Source of the DNA: Hydractinia symbiolongicarpus
Taxonomy: Eukaryota > Cnidaria > Hydrozoa > Anthoathecata > Hydractiniidae
Reading direction: 5' to 3'
DNA: 64,000 bases
Assembly (NCBI RefSeq): GCF_029227915.1
Contig: NC_079887.1
Coordinates: 9,362,001-9,426,000, forward strand
The notes below the pieces were generated by a model. The model saw only the letters and a list, made by a program, of their open reading frames with translations, ran no database searches and was not told the origin of the DNA. The position numbers and the translations under genes were made by a program. This document shows, piece by piece, positions 1 to 11,639 of this stretch (positions within the stretch are counted from its first letter, which is position 1; the number at the start of each line of letters is the position of its first letter).

Positions 1-748
1 GAACATGCAATCCAATCTTATAAATCAAGCATGGTCACAAAACCTGCCGATGAAAAAAAAAAGAATCTTCAGATGAATATGAAATAGACTTCATAAGATG
101 AACAATAATCTATATAATAATACGCCAGTTCTGTCTGTCTGTCTGTCTGTGACTTTTGCAAAGTGGATAAAATTTCTTTGATAAAGTCTATAAAACATCG
201 CTTATAAATTTGTTCTGTAAATTAGCAAACTTTAACGTTAAAACAATATTGACGTCAAAGGAGAGTATATTAAGATTAGTGAAGCCATTGCATTGCACTT
301 TTAATTTTAAGGCTAAGTAACTTGGAAACGGGTGGAAATAACTGACGTCATCTCCTGCGTAAGTAACTAGGGACCACCTGGGACCAATTTGGGTAAGTTT
401 CCCAAATTCTATACATTTTCTTGATCAGCGATTTAAGACCTATACAATGAAGGCAGCAAGTATACAAATTTCTAAAAAAAAATTTTAGGGCTTTGACTGG
501 CAATTGATGACGTCAGCAAAACCTTAAAACTCTCATTAACCGCTTATCAAAAAGACATGATCGTATACATTTTTCTTGGTCAGCATTTTAACCTCTGCAC
601 AGTACAGGCAACGAATAAACTAAATTTCCCCAAAATTTTTTGTAATTGCACTGCTGACGTCAGCAACAACCTATTTTTCCATTGTCCTTCTGCCTAAGTG
701 GATTTTTCCACGGGCCTTATCGACTAGTCTATATAATAATACGCCAGT

Positions 749-805
<57 letters not shown>

Positions 806-2260
806 GACTTTTGCAAAGACGATATTTTTTACCACTGGAATGCTCGAGTTTTTCGAGTTTTTTTTTGTCAATATTTTATATATTAAATTAATGAGGCCAT
901 TACAGCGCACTTAAAACTTTGAGGCCAAATAACTTGGAAACGAGGTGGTGACGTCAATGATTTTTCACCGCGTGGGTAACTAGGGACCACCTAGGATCAA
1001 TTTGGGTAATTTTCCCAAACCTGGGTCCCCAAATCCGTTTCAGAATAGACGGGTTGATGACGTCATCAAAAAACCTTCAATCCCTAATATCTCTGCAACC
1101 GTTTGTCAAAAGTACATGATCCTATACATATTCTTGATCAGCCTTTCAAGATCTATGCGATGAAGGCAACAGGTATACAGATTTCTAACAAAAAAATTTG
1201 GTACTTTTGACAGGCCATTGCTGACGTCAGCAAAATTTTTAAACCCTTATATCTCATTAACCGCTCATCAAAAGCACATGATCATATACATTTTCTTGAT
1301 CAGCAATTTAAGCTCTACACAATAGACGTAACGGATAAACTGAATTTCGTCAATTTGTTTTTGCATATGCACTATTGACATCAGCAAAAAGTCCAAAATA
1401 ACCAGTTTTTACATTGTTCTCCTGCCTAAGTGGATTTTTCCACGGGCTTTATGGACTAGTCTCTTATAATAATACAGAGACTGTGTCTGTTTGTAGCAGG
1501 CAAAGTGGATATCGTCATTTTCTTTGATGTCACCGAAAATGTTATGTCTAATATGTTAAATTTTCTGACGTTACGGCGCGACGTCAATAGCTCTACTTTA
1601 ACGTCAATATCCTATATTAAATTAATGAAGCCATTACAGTGATCCTAAAACTTAGAGGCCAAATAACTTGGAAACGAGGTGGTGACGTCAATGATTTTTC
1701 ACCGTGTAGGTAACTAGGGAGCACCTAGGACCAATTTGGGTAATTTTCCAAAACCTGGTTCCCCAATCCGTTTTGGAATGGACGGGTTGATGACGTCATC
1801 AAAAAACTTTTAACCCCAATATCTCTGCAACCTTTTGTCAAAAGTACATGATCCTATACATTTTCTTGATCATCGTTTCAAGGTCTATACGATGAAGGTA
1901 ACAGGGATATAAATTTTTGAACTTTTTTTTGCGTTTTAACGGGCCATTGCTGATGTCAACAAAATTTTTAAACCCTTTTATGTCCTTAGTCGTTCATAGA
2001 AAAGATATGATCCTATATATTATTTTGATCAGCGTTTCAACCTCTACACGTTACAGGCAACTAATAAAGTAAATTTCGCCAATTTTTTTTTTGGATTTGC
2101 AATGCTGACGTCAGCAAACCAACTTTTTCAATGTCCTATTGCCTAAGTGGATTTTTCCACGGGTCTTTATCGACTAGTCTCTTATAATAATACAGAGACT
2201 GTGTCTGTTTGTAACAGGCAAAGTGAATATCGTTATTTTCCTTTGATGTCGCCGAAAAAC
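1..2260. repeat. tandem array of ~610-735 bp repeat units with CRE-like palindromes
   Basis: Three near-complete units and the start of a fourth begin at about 109, 728, 1461 and 2177. Each opens with a TATAATAATAC-type head and most end with TTTTTCCACGGGC followed by a CTAGTCT junction. Within a unit, two related sub-blocks share 'TGACGTCA..CAAAA', 'CATGATC.TATACAT' and 'CTTGATCAGC'. The eight-base palindrome TGACGTCA recurs at least eight times (for example near 342, 511, 655, 947, 1058, 1223, 1684, 1794, 2107). The first two heads carry a TCTG microsatellite; later heads have a degenerate form. No coding potential is seen; the short open frame over 671-910 is microsatellite plus repeat. 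Family unknown to me. Confidence 0.75.
750..805. repeat. (TCTG)n microsatellite
   Basis: About 14 perfect TCTG units inside the second tandem unit. The first unit has a much shorter run at about 134-151, so the tract has expanded or contracted between units. Confidence 0.9.
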
Positions 2261-2614
2261 TTTATATAAATTTATACAAAAATAAAAAAGATACAGATAA
2301 AATACAAAAAAATAAATAATTCAAAATATTGAGCAAGTACATGTTTTGCATAAGAAATTTGCTCTTTTGTAATCAGTTAATAAATTTATTATTTTATTTT
2401 ATTACTGTAAACAACATGCCCTGAGTCCGAAAGTTCCTATGAAAACATGCACATGTAAACAAAAAAAGAACCCCTCCCGCTGCTATCATTGTGGCTATCT
2501 ACATACATATATATTGCACTTTTAAATTATTCCATTTTCTTCGCTAATTGCTAATTTCATTTCTTGCTAATAGATACACATGATCATTTCATAATTTGCT
2601 TCTCTTTGTTATGT

Positions 2615-4196
2615 TTATTTACAGGCCAGCCTGATCTTCACAGCATCATGATCTGAAAAATAAATACATTTTACTACAGTTTCAATTTCTGCATGATCAA
2701 ATACATTATTATTAATATAAAGATGATCAAGAAGAGAACCGTCAATATGAGTTGGCTCTTGCACAACCATAGTATAGTTACGTAATAATTCTGCAAGTCG
2801 ATGTGAGCCTGGATTGAAATAATCAACATTAAAATCTCCTAACACAATATGAAAATCCTGTGCATTCAAACACCCACATAGGTCATCACAAAAAGATGAT
2901 AAAGATGAAGAATTTGACCGGTACAAAACTCCTACAGAAATAAGTTCCTCTGCAAACGAAGTTTTCCTAACTTGTACTAAAGGGAAACCAGGAGTATCAT
3001 TCTGGTAAATAAAAGGAAAACAATCTCTGTAACACACTGCAATACTTTTAAATTTGTCTAAATCAGAATTAGTATTAACATCAAACATAGGAAGTCGACC
3101 TGTTATTTCTGTCATGTCATGGTCAGGTAACAATTGGGTTTCAGCATACTCTACAGACTATGGTTTCAGTTACACATAATATGTCCGATTCTTTCAATTC
3201 CTCATCATGCTGAATGTCAATAGCATGTCTCGATAAAGATCTGACATTCAACAAAGTGATCACAAAGGAGCTTTTCTCTAAAGGCCAAAAAACTAATGGT
3301 GGTAATATACTTTTCAACCTTTCATATTCATCAGATGCATGTTTATCTGCCTTGATTGCCTTTTGCTTAAATTCACCTGTTAAATACAATCCAGCTAAAG
3401 ATGTAACACGAATCATAGCAACATACTTTTGGCCTGGATTGAATTGAGTTTGTCTGATAAATCAAAACTAATAACAGCATTGGGTAAAATTAAACCTTGA
3501 ACTTTATGGACAGTGCAAGCCCAAGAAAGCATCAGTGGAAACTGAGTTCTTTTGATAACCGGTGATGACAGGTTTTTTTTTACCACATTAATGTCAGTAT
3601 CAGTCCTTCCAATTGGTACAACTTGGTGCAACCTTGCATAGTGTTCTTTTGATATTCTGAAAACACCAGTTTGAGCATACACCTGTTGATTAATGTTGTG
3701 CAAATGGATCTTGATTAGTGTCCATGTCAGCTCTGAAGGTTGTAAAAGCTTCGTCAACAATTTCACTATATGGTTCTAACTTTTGTTCGTTCGCATTGAC
3801 AACATTTAAAACTCCTGGATAGTAAGCTTCTCCATGTAAGTACCATCAAGTAAATCAGATTCAAAACGAAAAGGATAGTATAAAAAGAACAAGTGATGAG
3901 CATACTTTTCTGGCTGAGTATGTTGGTTGGGTGTATATGATCGAACACAAGCACGAACCTTTTAACACTTAAGTTCTTGTTTAGAATTCATAAGAGGTAT
4001 CGGTGATGGATACGTAGAAGGAATGTGATTAATTTCCATGGACTCATCATTCAAAATTATAGGTTGTTTGTCGTTGAAACCTATTTCAGATTTTGTGGTG
4101 TCTATATAATAAAATGCTAAAAATTCTGCATAGCACATTTAATCCAAAGCAGCATATTTACCACTTTTGAAAGCAGTATCAGGTAAATTACTATTT
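2615..4196 (-). mobile_element. decayed Helentron (Helitron with endonuclease): helicase C-terminus plus EN domain
   Basis: Reading down the minus strand: 4196-3780 encodes a decayed stretch with phrases such as YAEFLAFYYIDTTKSE and FLYYPFRFESDLLDGTY, typical of the region before the last helicase motifs. 3766-3413 holds the Pif1-type C-terminal helicase motif (PLMLSWACTVHKVQG). 3416-3141 holds VTSLAGLYLTGEF followed directly by the start of an endonuclease/exonuclease/phosphatase domain (LLNVRSL..DILCVTET). 3133-2615 holds the rest of that domain with LGDFNVD and YFSDHD. Helicase followed by a C-terminal endonuclease is the known hallmark of Helentrons. The frame breaks at about 3950, 3770, 3415 and 3140, so it is dead. 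The Rep domain is not in the window. Confidence 0.8.
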
Positions 4197-4339
4197 GCAA
4201 AGATTACTTTGGAAAATGTTTTTCGAAGCCACAATTAAGGCATTAAATGATGCATTGTTTCTTGAACAGAGCATTCCCTATGACTTGAAAATGCATTTGC
4301 AAATTAATCATTTGTTCATACTTGTTGTCGCTATTTTGA

Positions 4340-4664
4340 GAGACAGAAAGAGTTCAGATGAGCTAAGAAGCAGGCTAAGTCTCCGTAGAATTAAAGATGT
4401 TATCAAGATAAGAAGATTGAATTGGCCGGGGCACTTGGAAAGAATGGGGGAGGATAATTGGGTAAGAAAGTGTAGAGACTTGATATAGTTCCTGGGGCAA
4501 AGCCCAGAGGCAGACCGAGAAAGACTTGCAGGAGGTTATAAGGAAAGAATTGATACAGAGGAAGTTGAGTTTAGATCTAACACAGTCTAAATCAGATTGG
4601 AAGAGGGTCATTAATATACCCCGTCCAACCCATGCTAGCATGAAAAACGGACGTTAAGTCGAGA
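4340..4664 (+). mobile_element. 5'-truncated LINE (non-LTR retrotransposon) 3' end
   Basis: The plus strand encodes the typical extreme C-terminus of a reverse transcriptase ORF: LRRIKDVIKIRRLNWPGHLERM, then with a frameshift near 4485 a 'PRGRPRKT' segment, and finally 'NIPRPTHASMKNGR' and a stop near 4653. The terminal (ATG)n begins ten bases later, as expected for an element whose 3' tail is a simple repeat. A second copy of the last 100 bp lies inverted at 27087-27186. Clade not determined. What fills 4197-4339 is unclear. Confidence 0.75.
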
Positions 4665-5803
<1,139 letters not shown>

Positions 5804-5806
5804 TAC

Positions 5807-6365
5807 CTTTATTAGTTTTTACAAATGAGTTGTTCACACTTTTAGGAGAAATTGCCATTCGTTTAACAACATAATTTTTAGTTGATGATGATTGTACTGA
5901 CTGACATTTTTTGCGAAAACTGATAACGTTTTCAATAAATCTTGAACACTTTCGGCATATAACATCGTATGTTGCGTCAGATACTATGATTCCTGTGACA
6001 GTTTCAATTTTAGCTGGCAATCCATCTGCCACATTGCTTCCACCAAAAATACGTATGTATCTCCCACAGTTACTTTCTCCACAGAGTCTACAGAATCTTT
6101 GCTGCCCATCCTCAGTGTTACCAAGAAAATATACTTTCTTTGGAGTAGTATTTTCTTTTCCTGGAAGTGACAAAAAAGTGCACATTTTAAAACTATATCC
6201 ATGTAGCCTATCTATTACCAAAATAATACAAAAAAGATATTAGAGGGAATGCACATATGCTCATTACATATACACAATACATAAGGTAAACACGAAATAG
6301 ATAAACACAAAGAAGGTACCAAAAGACAGAAAAACGTTGATATATTTTTACATACCTTTGTGCAT
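5807..6365 (-). CDS. 5' part of a ZAD-like zinc-binding domain protein (3' part absent)
   Basis: Two exons fit in phase. A short one (6356-6365 coding, ATG at 6365, donor GTATGT) encodes MHKG by joining to exon 5807-6160 (acceptor TTCCAG, donor GTAGGT). The second exon encodes a treble-clef-like Cys pair arrangement: RFCRLCGESNCG near residue 22 and DVICRKCSRFIENV near residue 62, about 40 residues apart. This resembles ZAD domains of zinc-finger transcription factors and of some transposon-derived proteins; that is inference from spacing. The donor opens into the (AT)n/(ATG)n tract, and beyond it lie only the LINE and Helentron remnants, so no downstream exon is visible. It may be a gene cut off by insertions or a domesticated/relic element. 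Confidence 0.5.
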
Positions 6366-6744
6366 GACATAGTATTGATACACTCGAAGGCATTACTGAT
6401 ATTTTTACCACCAAAATTATAAGAGAAATGAATTGACTTACCATAGATTACGTGAGACTTTCATTTTCCAAATGTATTCTTTAGGGTAAATTGCAGGGTA
6501 AATTGCAAATGAATTACAGAAGCCAACAATGTTTTTAACAAATTTAGTGACCAAAAACAACTGAAAATAAAAACAACAACAAAAAAATTTCTATCACTTC
6601 TTATACACCATTTTCTTTCATCGTCGAAATGTGCTTGCATGGTTACGGCATAATTCTTAGAAATGCGTATAATTACGGTAATTATACCCAACCAATCAAG
6701 TGCAGAATTCCGGCCTACGATTCCAGTGTCTTTTCGTCTCGCCG

Positions 6745-6782
6745 TTCAGTAAAAAAAAAAAAGAGACAAAAGGCACTGGGGA
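6745..6782 (+). repeat. copy of a dispersed repeat end shared with the 13.0-kb palindrome
   Basis: TTCAGT, a run of twelve A, then GAGACAAAAGGC and CTGGGG. The same string with one base difference forms the right arm of the palindrome at 13069-13104, so both belong to one repeat family. Confidence 0.7.
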
Positions 6783-6834
6783 ATATAGCTCGAGCTGCCC
6801 CAGAGTTCCTGCAGTGCTCAATACTGGCTCTGGT

Positions 6835-6881
6835 ATCCGCTGAGGAAGGCTTGTTAGCCGAAATACCAAGGTTGTCTGGAT
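6835..6881 (+). ncRNA. hammerhead-ribozyme-like motif (type I layout)
   Basis: In order: ATCCG (6835-6839); CTGAGGA (6840-6846, consensus CUGANGA); an extra A; GGCT-TGTT-AGCC hairpin (6848-6859); GAAA (6860-6863); a weak stem III segment; GTC (6874-6876, the expected cleavage triplet); TGGAT (6877-6881). TGGAT pairs with ATCCG over five bases (one G-U), giving stem I, and GGCT pairs with AGCC, giving stem II. Weak points: one extra A between the core and stem II, a stem III of only three or four pairs, and a competing hairpin (GGATTC-TCAC-GAATCC, 6878-6893). Hammerheads of this layout are known in Penelope-like retroelements; assignment here is inference. Confidence 0.5.
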
Positions 6882-6899
6882 TCTCACGAATCCTTTTGC

Positions 6900-7180
<281 letters not shown>

Positions 7181-7202
7181 AAAGAAAAAACACATGTATT
7201 AG

Positions 7203-7237
7203 GACAAAATATATTTCGGCTAACAAGCCTTCATCAG
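7203..7237 (-). ncRNA. inverted, incomplete copy of the hammerhead-like core
   Basis: The minus strand reads CTGATGA (7237-7231), the same extra A, the same GGCT-TGTT-AGCC hairpin, GAAA (7217-7214) and GTC (7205-7203). The flanks do not pair into a stem I, so it is probably inactive. The core is shared with the plus-strand copy about 370 bp away. Confidence 0.4.
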
Positions 7238-7656
7238 TTGTAAAATATAAAATCAAGTTACATCTTTTATGTAAAATTGGGCAAATATAATACGCTTGAG
7301 CGATTAACAGCAAAAGCATTGCTATATAAATACGTTTAGAATAACATAAACAGTTTTAAATCCTGTGGGTATAAATTGCTAAAGGAGAAGTATTTGCATA
7401 TGTACATAGTTAAAATTACGGATGTTTTAACATATAAACAATTAAAAATGATTATGTACAGAATTTTTATAATAAAAAATCTATTGACAATTAAAAATGT
7501 GGTAAATTAGCAAAAGAACTAGTAAACCGATCATTGCTTAAATTAATGACACTGTGACTGTGACGCTTAAAGACAGCTACTTTGTTAAATTGGATTAAAT
7601 AATAACAGAGTGCATGTAAAATGCCAAAAACCGTTTGTTAGAATCAACAATACAAA
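7238..7656. other. AT-rich upstream region of the glycosyltransferase gene
   Basis: No gene or recognisable repeat seen. It is the presumed promoter and 5' UTR of the gene starting at 7657; no clear TATA element can be singled out because of base composition. Confidence 0.4.
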
Positions 7657-8757
7657 ATGGAAAGTTTCAAAAGACGTGAACGCGTGTACTTAATTTCTAA
7701 AGTTATGTTATTCTGCCTTATTTTCTCATTTCTTGCTTGGATATCATATTCAACCAATGAAAATTATACATACCAACATTCAGTTGAGTTTTTTAAATTT
7801 TCAAATGTTGAACAGAAAATTCATGAAAACGTCAAAGGTAGAAATATTGTCTTGTTTATTGGTATTTTTACGGCAGGCAAATACAAAAACCGAAGAGATG
7901 CTATTCGAAAGACGTGGATGAAAACGTGCCATGAGGAGTACTACAGCGATTGCAAAAGTAAATTTATATTGGATGGATTATCAGTTGAGGGGAAGCCAAT
8001 GAGCAGTGTTATATCTAAACTACGAAACGAATCCAAGTATAATAATCACGATATGGAAATTTTACAGACACCTGTTGGCCTGAATTTTGCACTGAGAATT
8101 TTAGCCAGTTTGAGATACGCTTTTCATAAATATCACTTCGACTATTTCTTGAGAATGGACGATGATTATTATCCGTGTATTCATCGTCTGATGTTTGAAT
8201 TGCCTAGACGTATGAACCTTGATTACGTTTTCTGGGGATTTACTAAATGTTCTCCTGCAAGAAATGATGAGGGATTTGTACTAGTAAACCACAAGTTAGC
8301 CAAGCGAATTATAGAACATGAAAACTCCTTGATTTGTACTAACTTCGGTGGGACTGCATTGTCAAAATGGGTCTTGGATATATCAAAAACAGAGAATATA
8401 TCCTGGTTCGCTGACAATGATCGTATATGGCATCATCCTCCTGTATCGTTTGTGCCTGAACTTAAAACGAAAAAAGAAATTTGTCATACGTATTTGGCTC
8501 TACATGGAGTGTATTTTAACGATATGGAAGTCTTTCATAAGATCATGTTAGGCGAAAATAAAACTGATTATACCTTAAATACCGTTAAAAATCACTGTGC
8601 ATTGCCTAAACATGGAATATTTCCACTGTGGAGTCGTCTACCGGACGGTTTATGTCAAGAAATCCCCATATTTGACAAATCGAATAAAGAAGGCTCACCT
8701 TGGAATGGAAGAGAAAATATGGCTAGAAGAAGTTTTAGTGTATCACAAAAGCAATAA
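7657..8757 (+). CDS. GT31 beta-1,3-galactosyltransferase-like type II membrane protein
   Basis: A single 366-codon exon with ATG in a good context (AAAATGG). Residues about 10-32 form one hydrophobic segment (signal anchor) after a short basic tail, giving type II Golgi topology. The lumenal domain shows the Galactosyl_T (PF01762) landmarks: RRDAIRKTWM near residue 79, and LRMDDDYYPC near residue 166 whose DDD is the DxD-type motif binding Mn2+ and the UDP-sugar. An acidic-aromatic end follows with several Cys and N-glycosylation sequons (NESK, NIS, NKT). Such enzymes add galactose or a related sugar in beta-1,3 linkage; the acceptor cannot be told. Absence of introns is common in this family. 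The 3' half diverges from vertebrate B3GALTs, so substrate is open. Confidence 0.8.
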   Translation: MESFKRRERVYLISKVMLFCLIFSFLAWISYSTNENYTYQHSVEFFKFSNVEQKIHENVKGRNIVLFIGIFTAGKYKNRRDAIRKTWMKTCHEEYYSDCKSKFILDGLSVEGKPMSSVISKLRNESKYNNHDMEILQTPVGLNFALRILASLRYAFHKYHFDYFLRMDDDYYPCIHRLMFELPRRMNLDYVFWGFTKCSPARNDEGFVLVNHKLAKRIIEHENSLICTNFGGTALSKWVLDISKTENISWFADNDRIWHHPPVSFVPELKTKKEICHTYLALHGVYFNDMEVFHKIMLGENKTDYTLNTVKNHCALPKHGIFPLWSRLPDGLCQEIPIFDKSNKEGSPWNGRENMARRSFSVSQKQ

Positions 8758-8784
8758 ATAAACAAAAAGCAATTGTAAAATAAA
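8753..8784 (+). terminator. polyadenylation signals of the glycosyltransferase gene
   Basis: AATAAA at 8753-8758 overlaps the stop codon and a second AATAAA lies at 8779-8784, about 25 bases downstream. The second is the likelier working signal. Confidence 0.5.
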
Positions 8785-8946
8785 TAGTTCTAGGCTAAAG
8801 ATAAGTAAATGTTTAATCTACTGAGTACTAGGGATCGCATGGACACCTAAATTCTGAGATTTGTGGATTTCTCCACTCATTGGTTTGCATTATTGTCAGC
8901 ACTACAGGCCTTTCAATATTTTATCATCAGTAGTACTTTATGTGCT

Positions 8947-9560
8947 TTATGTTAGGCTGCCTTGGTCTCCTCCTTGTTGAGGCATAGCACCCACTGGAGA
9001 ATGCAGTCCAGACACCGCTTGTTTAGGCATTCCAGAGAGTGCTTGTCGAGACATACTAAAAGTAGGCACAGCGTGTTGATGAATTCCAGCAGCTTGAGGA
9101 TTTATGGGGATAGGTTTCTGTATCGATGATACAAAAATAGTCAAGGGGAAGTATCTGCTGTCACTTCGATATTAAAGAAAAATTCTGAAATGCGTTTCTC
9201 AGCCGTTCTTTTATCACGTTTCTACAACTGTGACAGCTTCTCATCAACATAACAGCAAATGCTAATGATTCTTCTTAGGGGGTTGTTTTTCTCGCATTGT
9301 ATGCAATAGTCAAGTTTCTTTTCAGCGATTGTCTTTTTCTTATTTCGCGGTAAACTAATTTCGCTTTCACAACCATCTTCTGGCAAACTCTGCTTTTTGA
9401 AGCTCCGAAAACCGGTATTAAGAAGGCTAGTTTTTGAAAAGCTTGTCAGTCCCTTGCCCACATTTTGTTATTCTCGCTTTAGCGAGCTCTTTTCCGAGCT
9501 GCGTTCTCAGGTTGTTCACCTTTGTTTTTATTGAAGCGACCGTGGTATCCAAAGAAGTAG
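8947..9560 (-). pseudogene. decayed transposon-type protein, coiled-coil N-terminus and Gln/Pro-rich C-terminus
   Basis: On the minus strand an ATG at about 9560 opens MATSLDTTVASIKTKVNNLR and a short helical region, then the frame is lost several times over 9420-9180, and an open C-terminal piece (8947-9144) reads PQAAGIHQHAVPTFSMSRQA and further Met/Gln/Pro/Gly-rich sequence before a stop. Short helical start plus low-complexity end is common among cnidarian MADF- or Myb-like transposon proteins, but no domain can be named with confidence. Confidence 0.4.
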
Positions 9561-10406
9561 CCATTTCTGACTATGCTATTTTCTTTAAATCTCGTTTCTT
9601 GCAGGCTTTATAGTAAACGTACCACAACCTAGTGTTTACTTCAACAATTCGATGAGTGAAGACGTTCCATTATTTGGCCGCCTTAGATTTATTGATTTTT
9701 CACTTTCAGCTTAGTCTTCTTTTTGCCAAATTAATCTCCATTTTTTATAACCTCCTCTTCGTTTTACAATGCTAACATTTTTTCAGAAAAGTTGTTTCAC
9801 TGCACTCATTGGCACACTAAAAAATTTGTCACGTTATCAAATATTCAAAAGACAAAACGTAAACAAAAAGACCCTCCATTGTCTATGTTTTGCACTCAGC
9901 GCAGTAAAACAAAAAAACAACTGTTTCATGGAGTTTGACTCAAAAAATAATAAAACATTGATAAACCAATTTTGTTTGATGAAAAGTTTGATTGCAAACA
10001 AACTTCAGCAAATACGATTTTTTTATTCTTTTCTCATTTTTCGAAAAGAATCGTACTTGATGGTGCACCTCAAATGCGTCAAACTTTCCACCAAACTCGC
10101 CAGTTTGATAAAGTTTGATTAACAGTTTGTCACGCTTGCTTCCGTTTTTAGCAAAGATGTTGTCACTCTGAAGCATTCGATTTGTGACGTCAAACATTTG
10201 ATCTTGCAAAAACGCTTGAAAATCCATAAACATCAACATGTTTTTTATTTTGAGACTGGTGCTATAGCCTGCGTTATTGTGCGGCACCATTGAGGACTAA
10301 ACGCGTTAATGATGTTAACGCTGTTAGTCTAGTTACCAACACCACCAAAAGCGACAACAACAATAACAACAGAAGCAAAAATAACAGCTATATAACACCA
10401 ACTTAC
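9561..10406. other. AT-rich region without an identified gene
   Basis: Short open frames occur on both strands (for example 9769-10122 + and 9940-10290 -) and overlap one another; none shows a family motif. Variants of 'CAAACTTT'/'AAAGTTTG' recur in both orientations between 9960 and 10120 and may mark an old inverted-repeat element. Confidence 0.4.
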
Positions 10407-11023
10407 CATGCATTCTTTTTTAAACTTTTCAGTTCTTATGATGCCACATGAATAATTATACGCATCTCCAAAATTATTTGTTGCGTTATTTCGTACTCCG
10501 TTTACAGCAGCGGGTATAGCGTTGGCGTCCCATAGCGGAATTTAATGTTCAATGATCTCACTGTACGGAATGACACACTTTCCAAGAAAGTTTAATCTTA
10601 CTGAACTTCCATCATAGTAGCAGAGAAACTCAGCTGGAAGGAAAAGACACGTTGTTATAATCATTCAAACTAGCGCCCTGGTGTACTAAAAAAATAAAAA
10701 AAATAACCTATTTCCTACACTCTTCCCTTATTAAGCTCTCTTGTTTCTTTTTCTGACAGAGAATTGAACCAAACTGAGAACGATACGTTTAATAAACCGT
10801 CATAGTTGACTGATTTAGCTGGAAGACCTAGAATATTATCGTGGTTTTTGTCGTCAGAGTTGTACCATGTTGTCGCCATGTATACCGGTGTTGTCCCATT
10901 TCTATCAAAGCTGAAAAGATAAACTTTGTATTACCTCTTTTATGTGTAATATAATAATTTCTAGGGCATGGTGGTGCTATGTTCTCGTGGGAAGTGGAGA
11001 CATCTTTTTTAACACAATCAAAC

Positions 11024-11623
11024 AATATAAAGTCTAATGTGGTCAATATGAAGTCAAATGTGGTCAAGTTAAAGTCAAATGTGGTCAATATGAAGTCAAA
11101 TGTGGTCAATATAAAGTCAAATGTGGTCAGTATGAAGTCAAATGTGGTCAATATGAAGTCAAATGTGGTCAATATGAAGTCGAATTTGGTTAATATAAAG
11201 TCTAATGTGGTCAATATACAGTCAAATGTGGCCAATATGAAATCAAATGTGGTCAATATAAAATCAAATGTGGTCAATATAAAATCAAATGTGGTCAGTA
11301 TGAAGTCAAATGTGGTCAATATGAAGTCAAATGTGGTCAGTATGAAGTCAAATGTGGTCAATATGAAGTCAAATGTGGTCAATATGAAGTCAAATGTGGC
11401 CAATATGAAATCAAATGTAGTCAATATAAAATCAAATGTGGTCAATATAAAATCAAATGTGGTCAGTATGAAGTCAAATGTGGTCAATATGAAGTCAAAT
11501 GTGGTCAGTATGAAGTCAAATGTGGTCAATATGAAGTCAAATGTGGTCAATATGAAGTCAAATGTGGTCAATATGAAGTCAAATGTGGCCAATATGAAAT
11601 CAAATGTGGTCAATATAAAATCA
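11024..11623. repeat. 21-bp minisatellite with 168/189-bp higher-order repeat
   Basis: About 28 units of AAGTCAAATGTGGTCAATATG. Variants (GTCAGT, GGCCAAT, ATAAAATC) recur in a fixed order: the GGCC variant lies at 11228, 11396 and 11585, i.e. 8 and 9 units apart, showing segmental amplification of 168-189 bp blocks. Because 21 is a multiple of three and the unit lacks stops, long frames stay open on both strands; these are artefacts. It sits in what would be the first intron of the broken secreted-protein gene. Confidence 0.9.
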
Positions 11624-11639
11624 CACTGCGCAAAATGTC

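Noticed and set aside
9769-10290. Overlapping frames of 116-117 codons on opposite strands
   Set aside because: They overlap each other, have no motifs, and lie in repeat-like sequence with inverted CAAACTTT strings.
11024-11623. CRISPR array
   Set aside because: Units are contiguous and lack unique spacers; the genome is eukaryotic.
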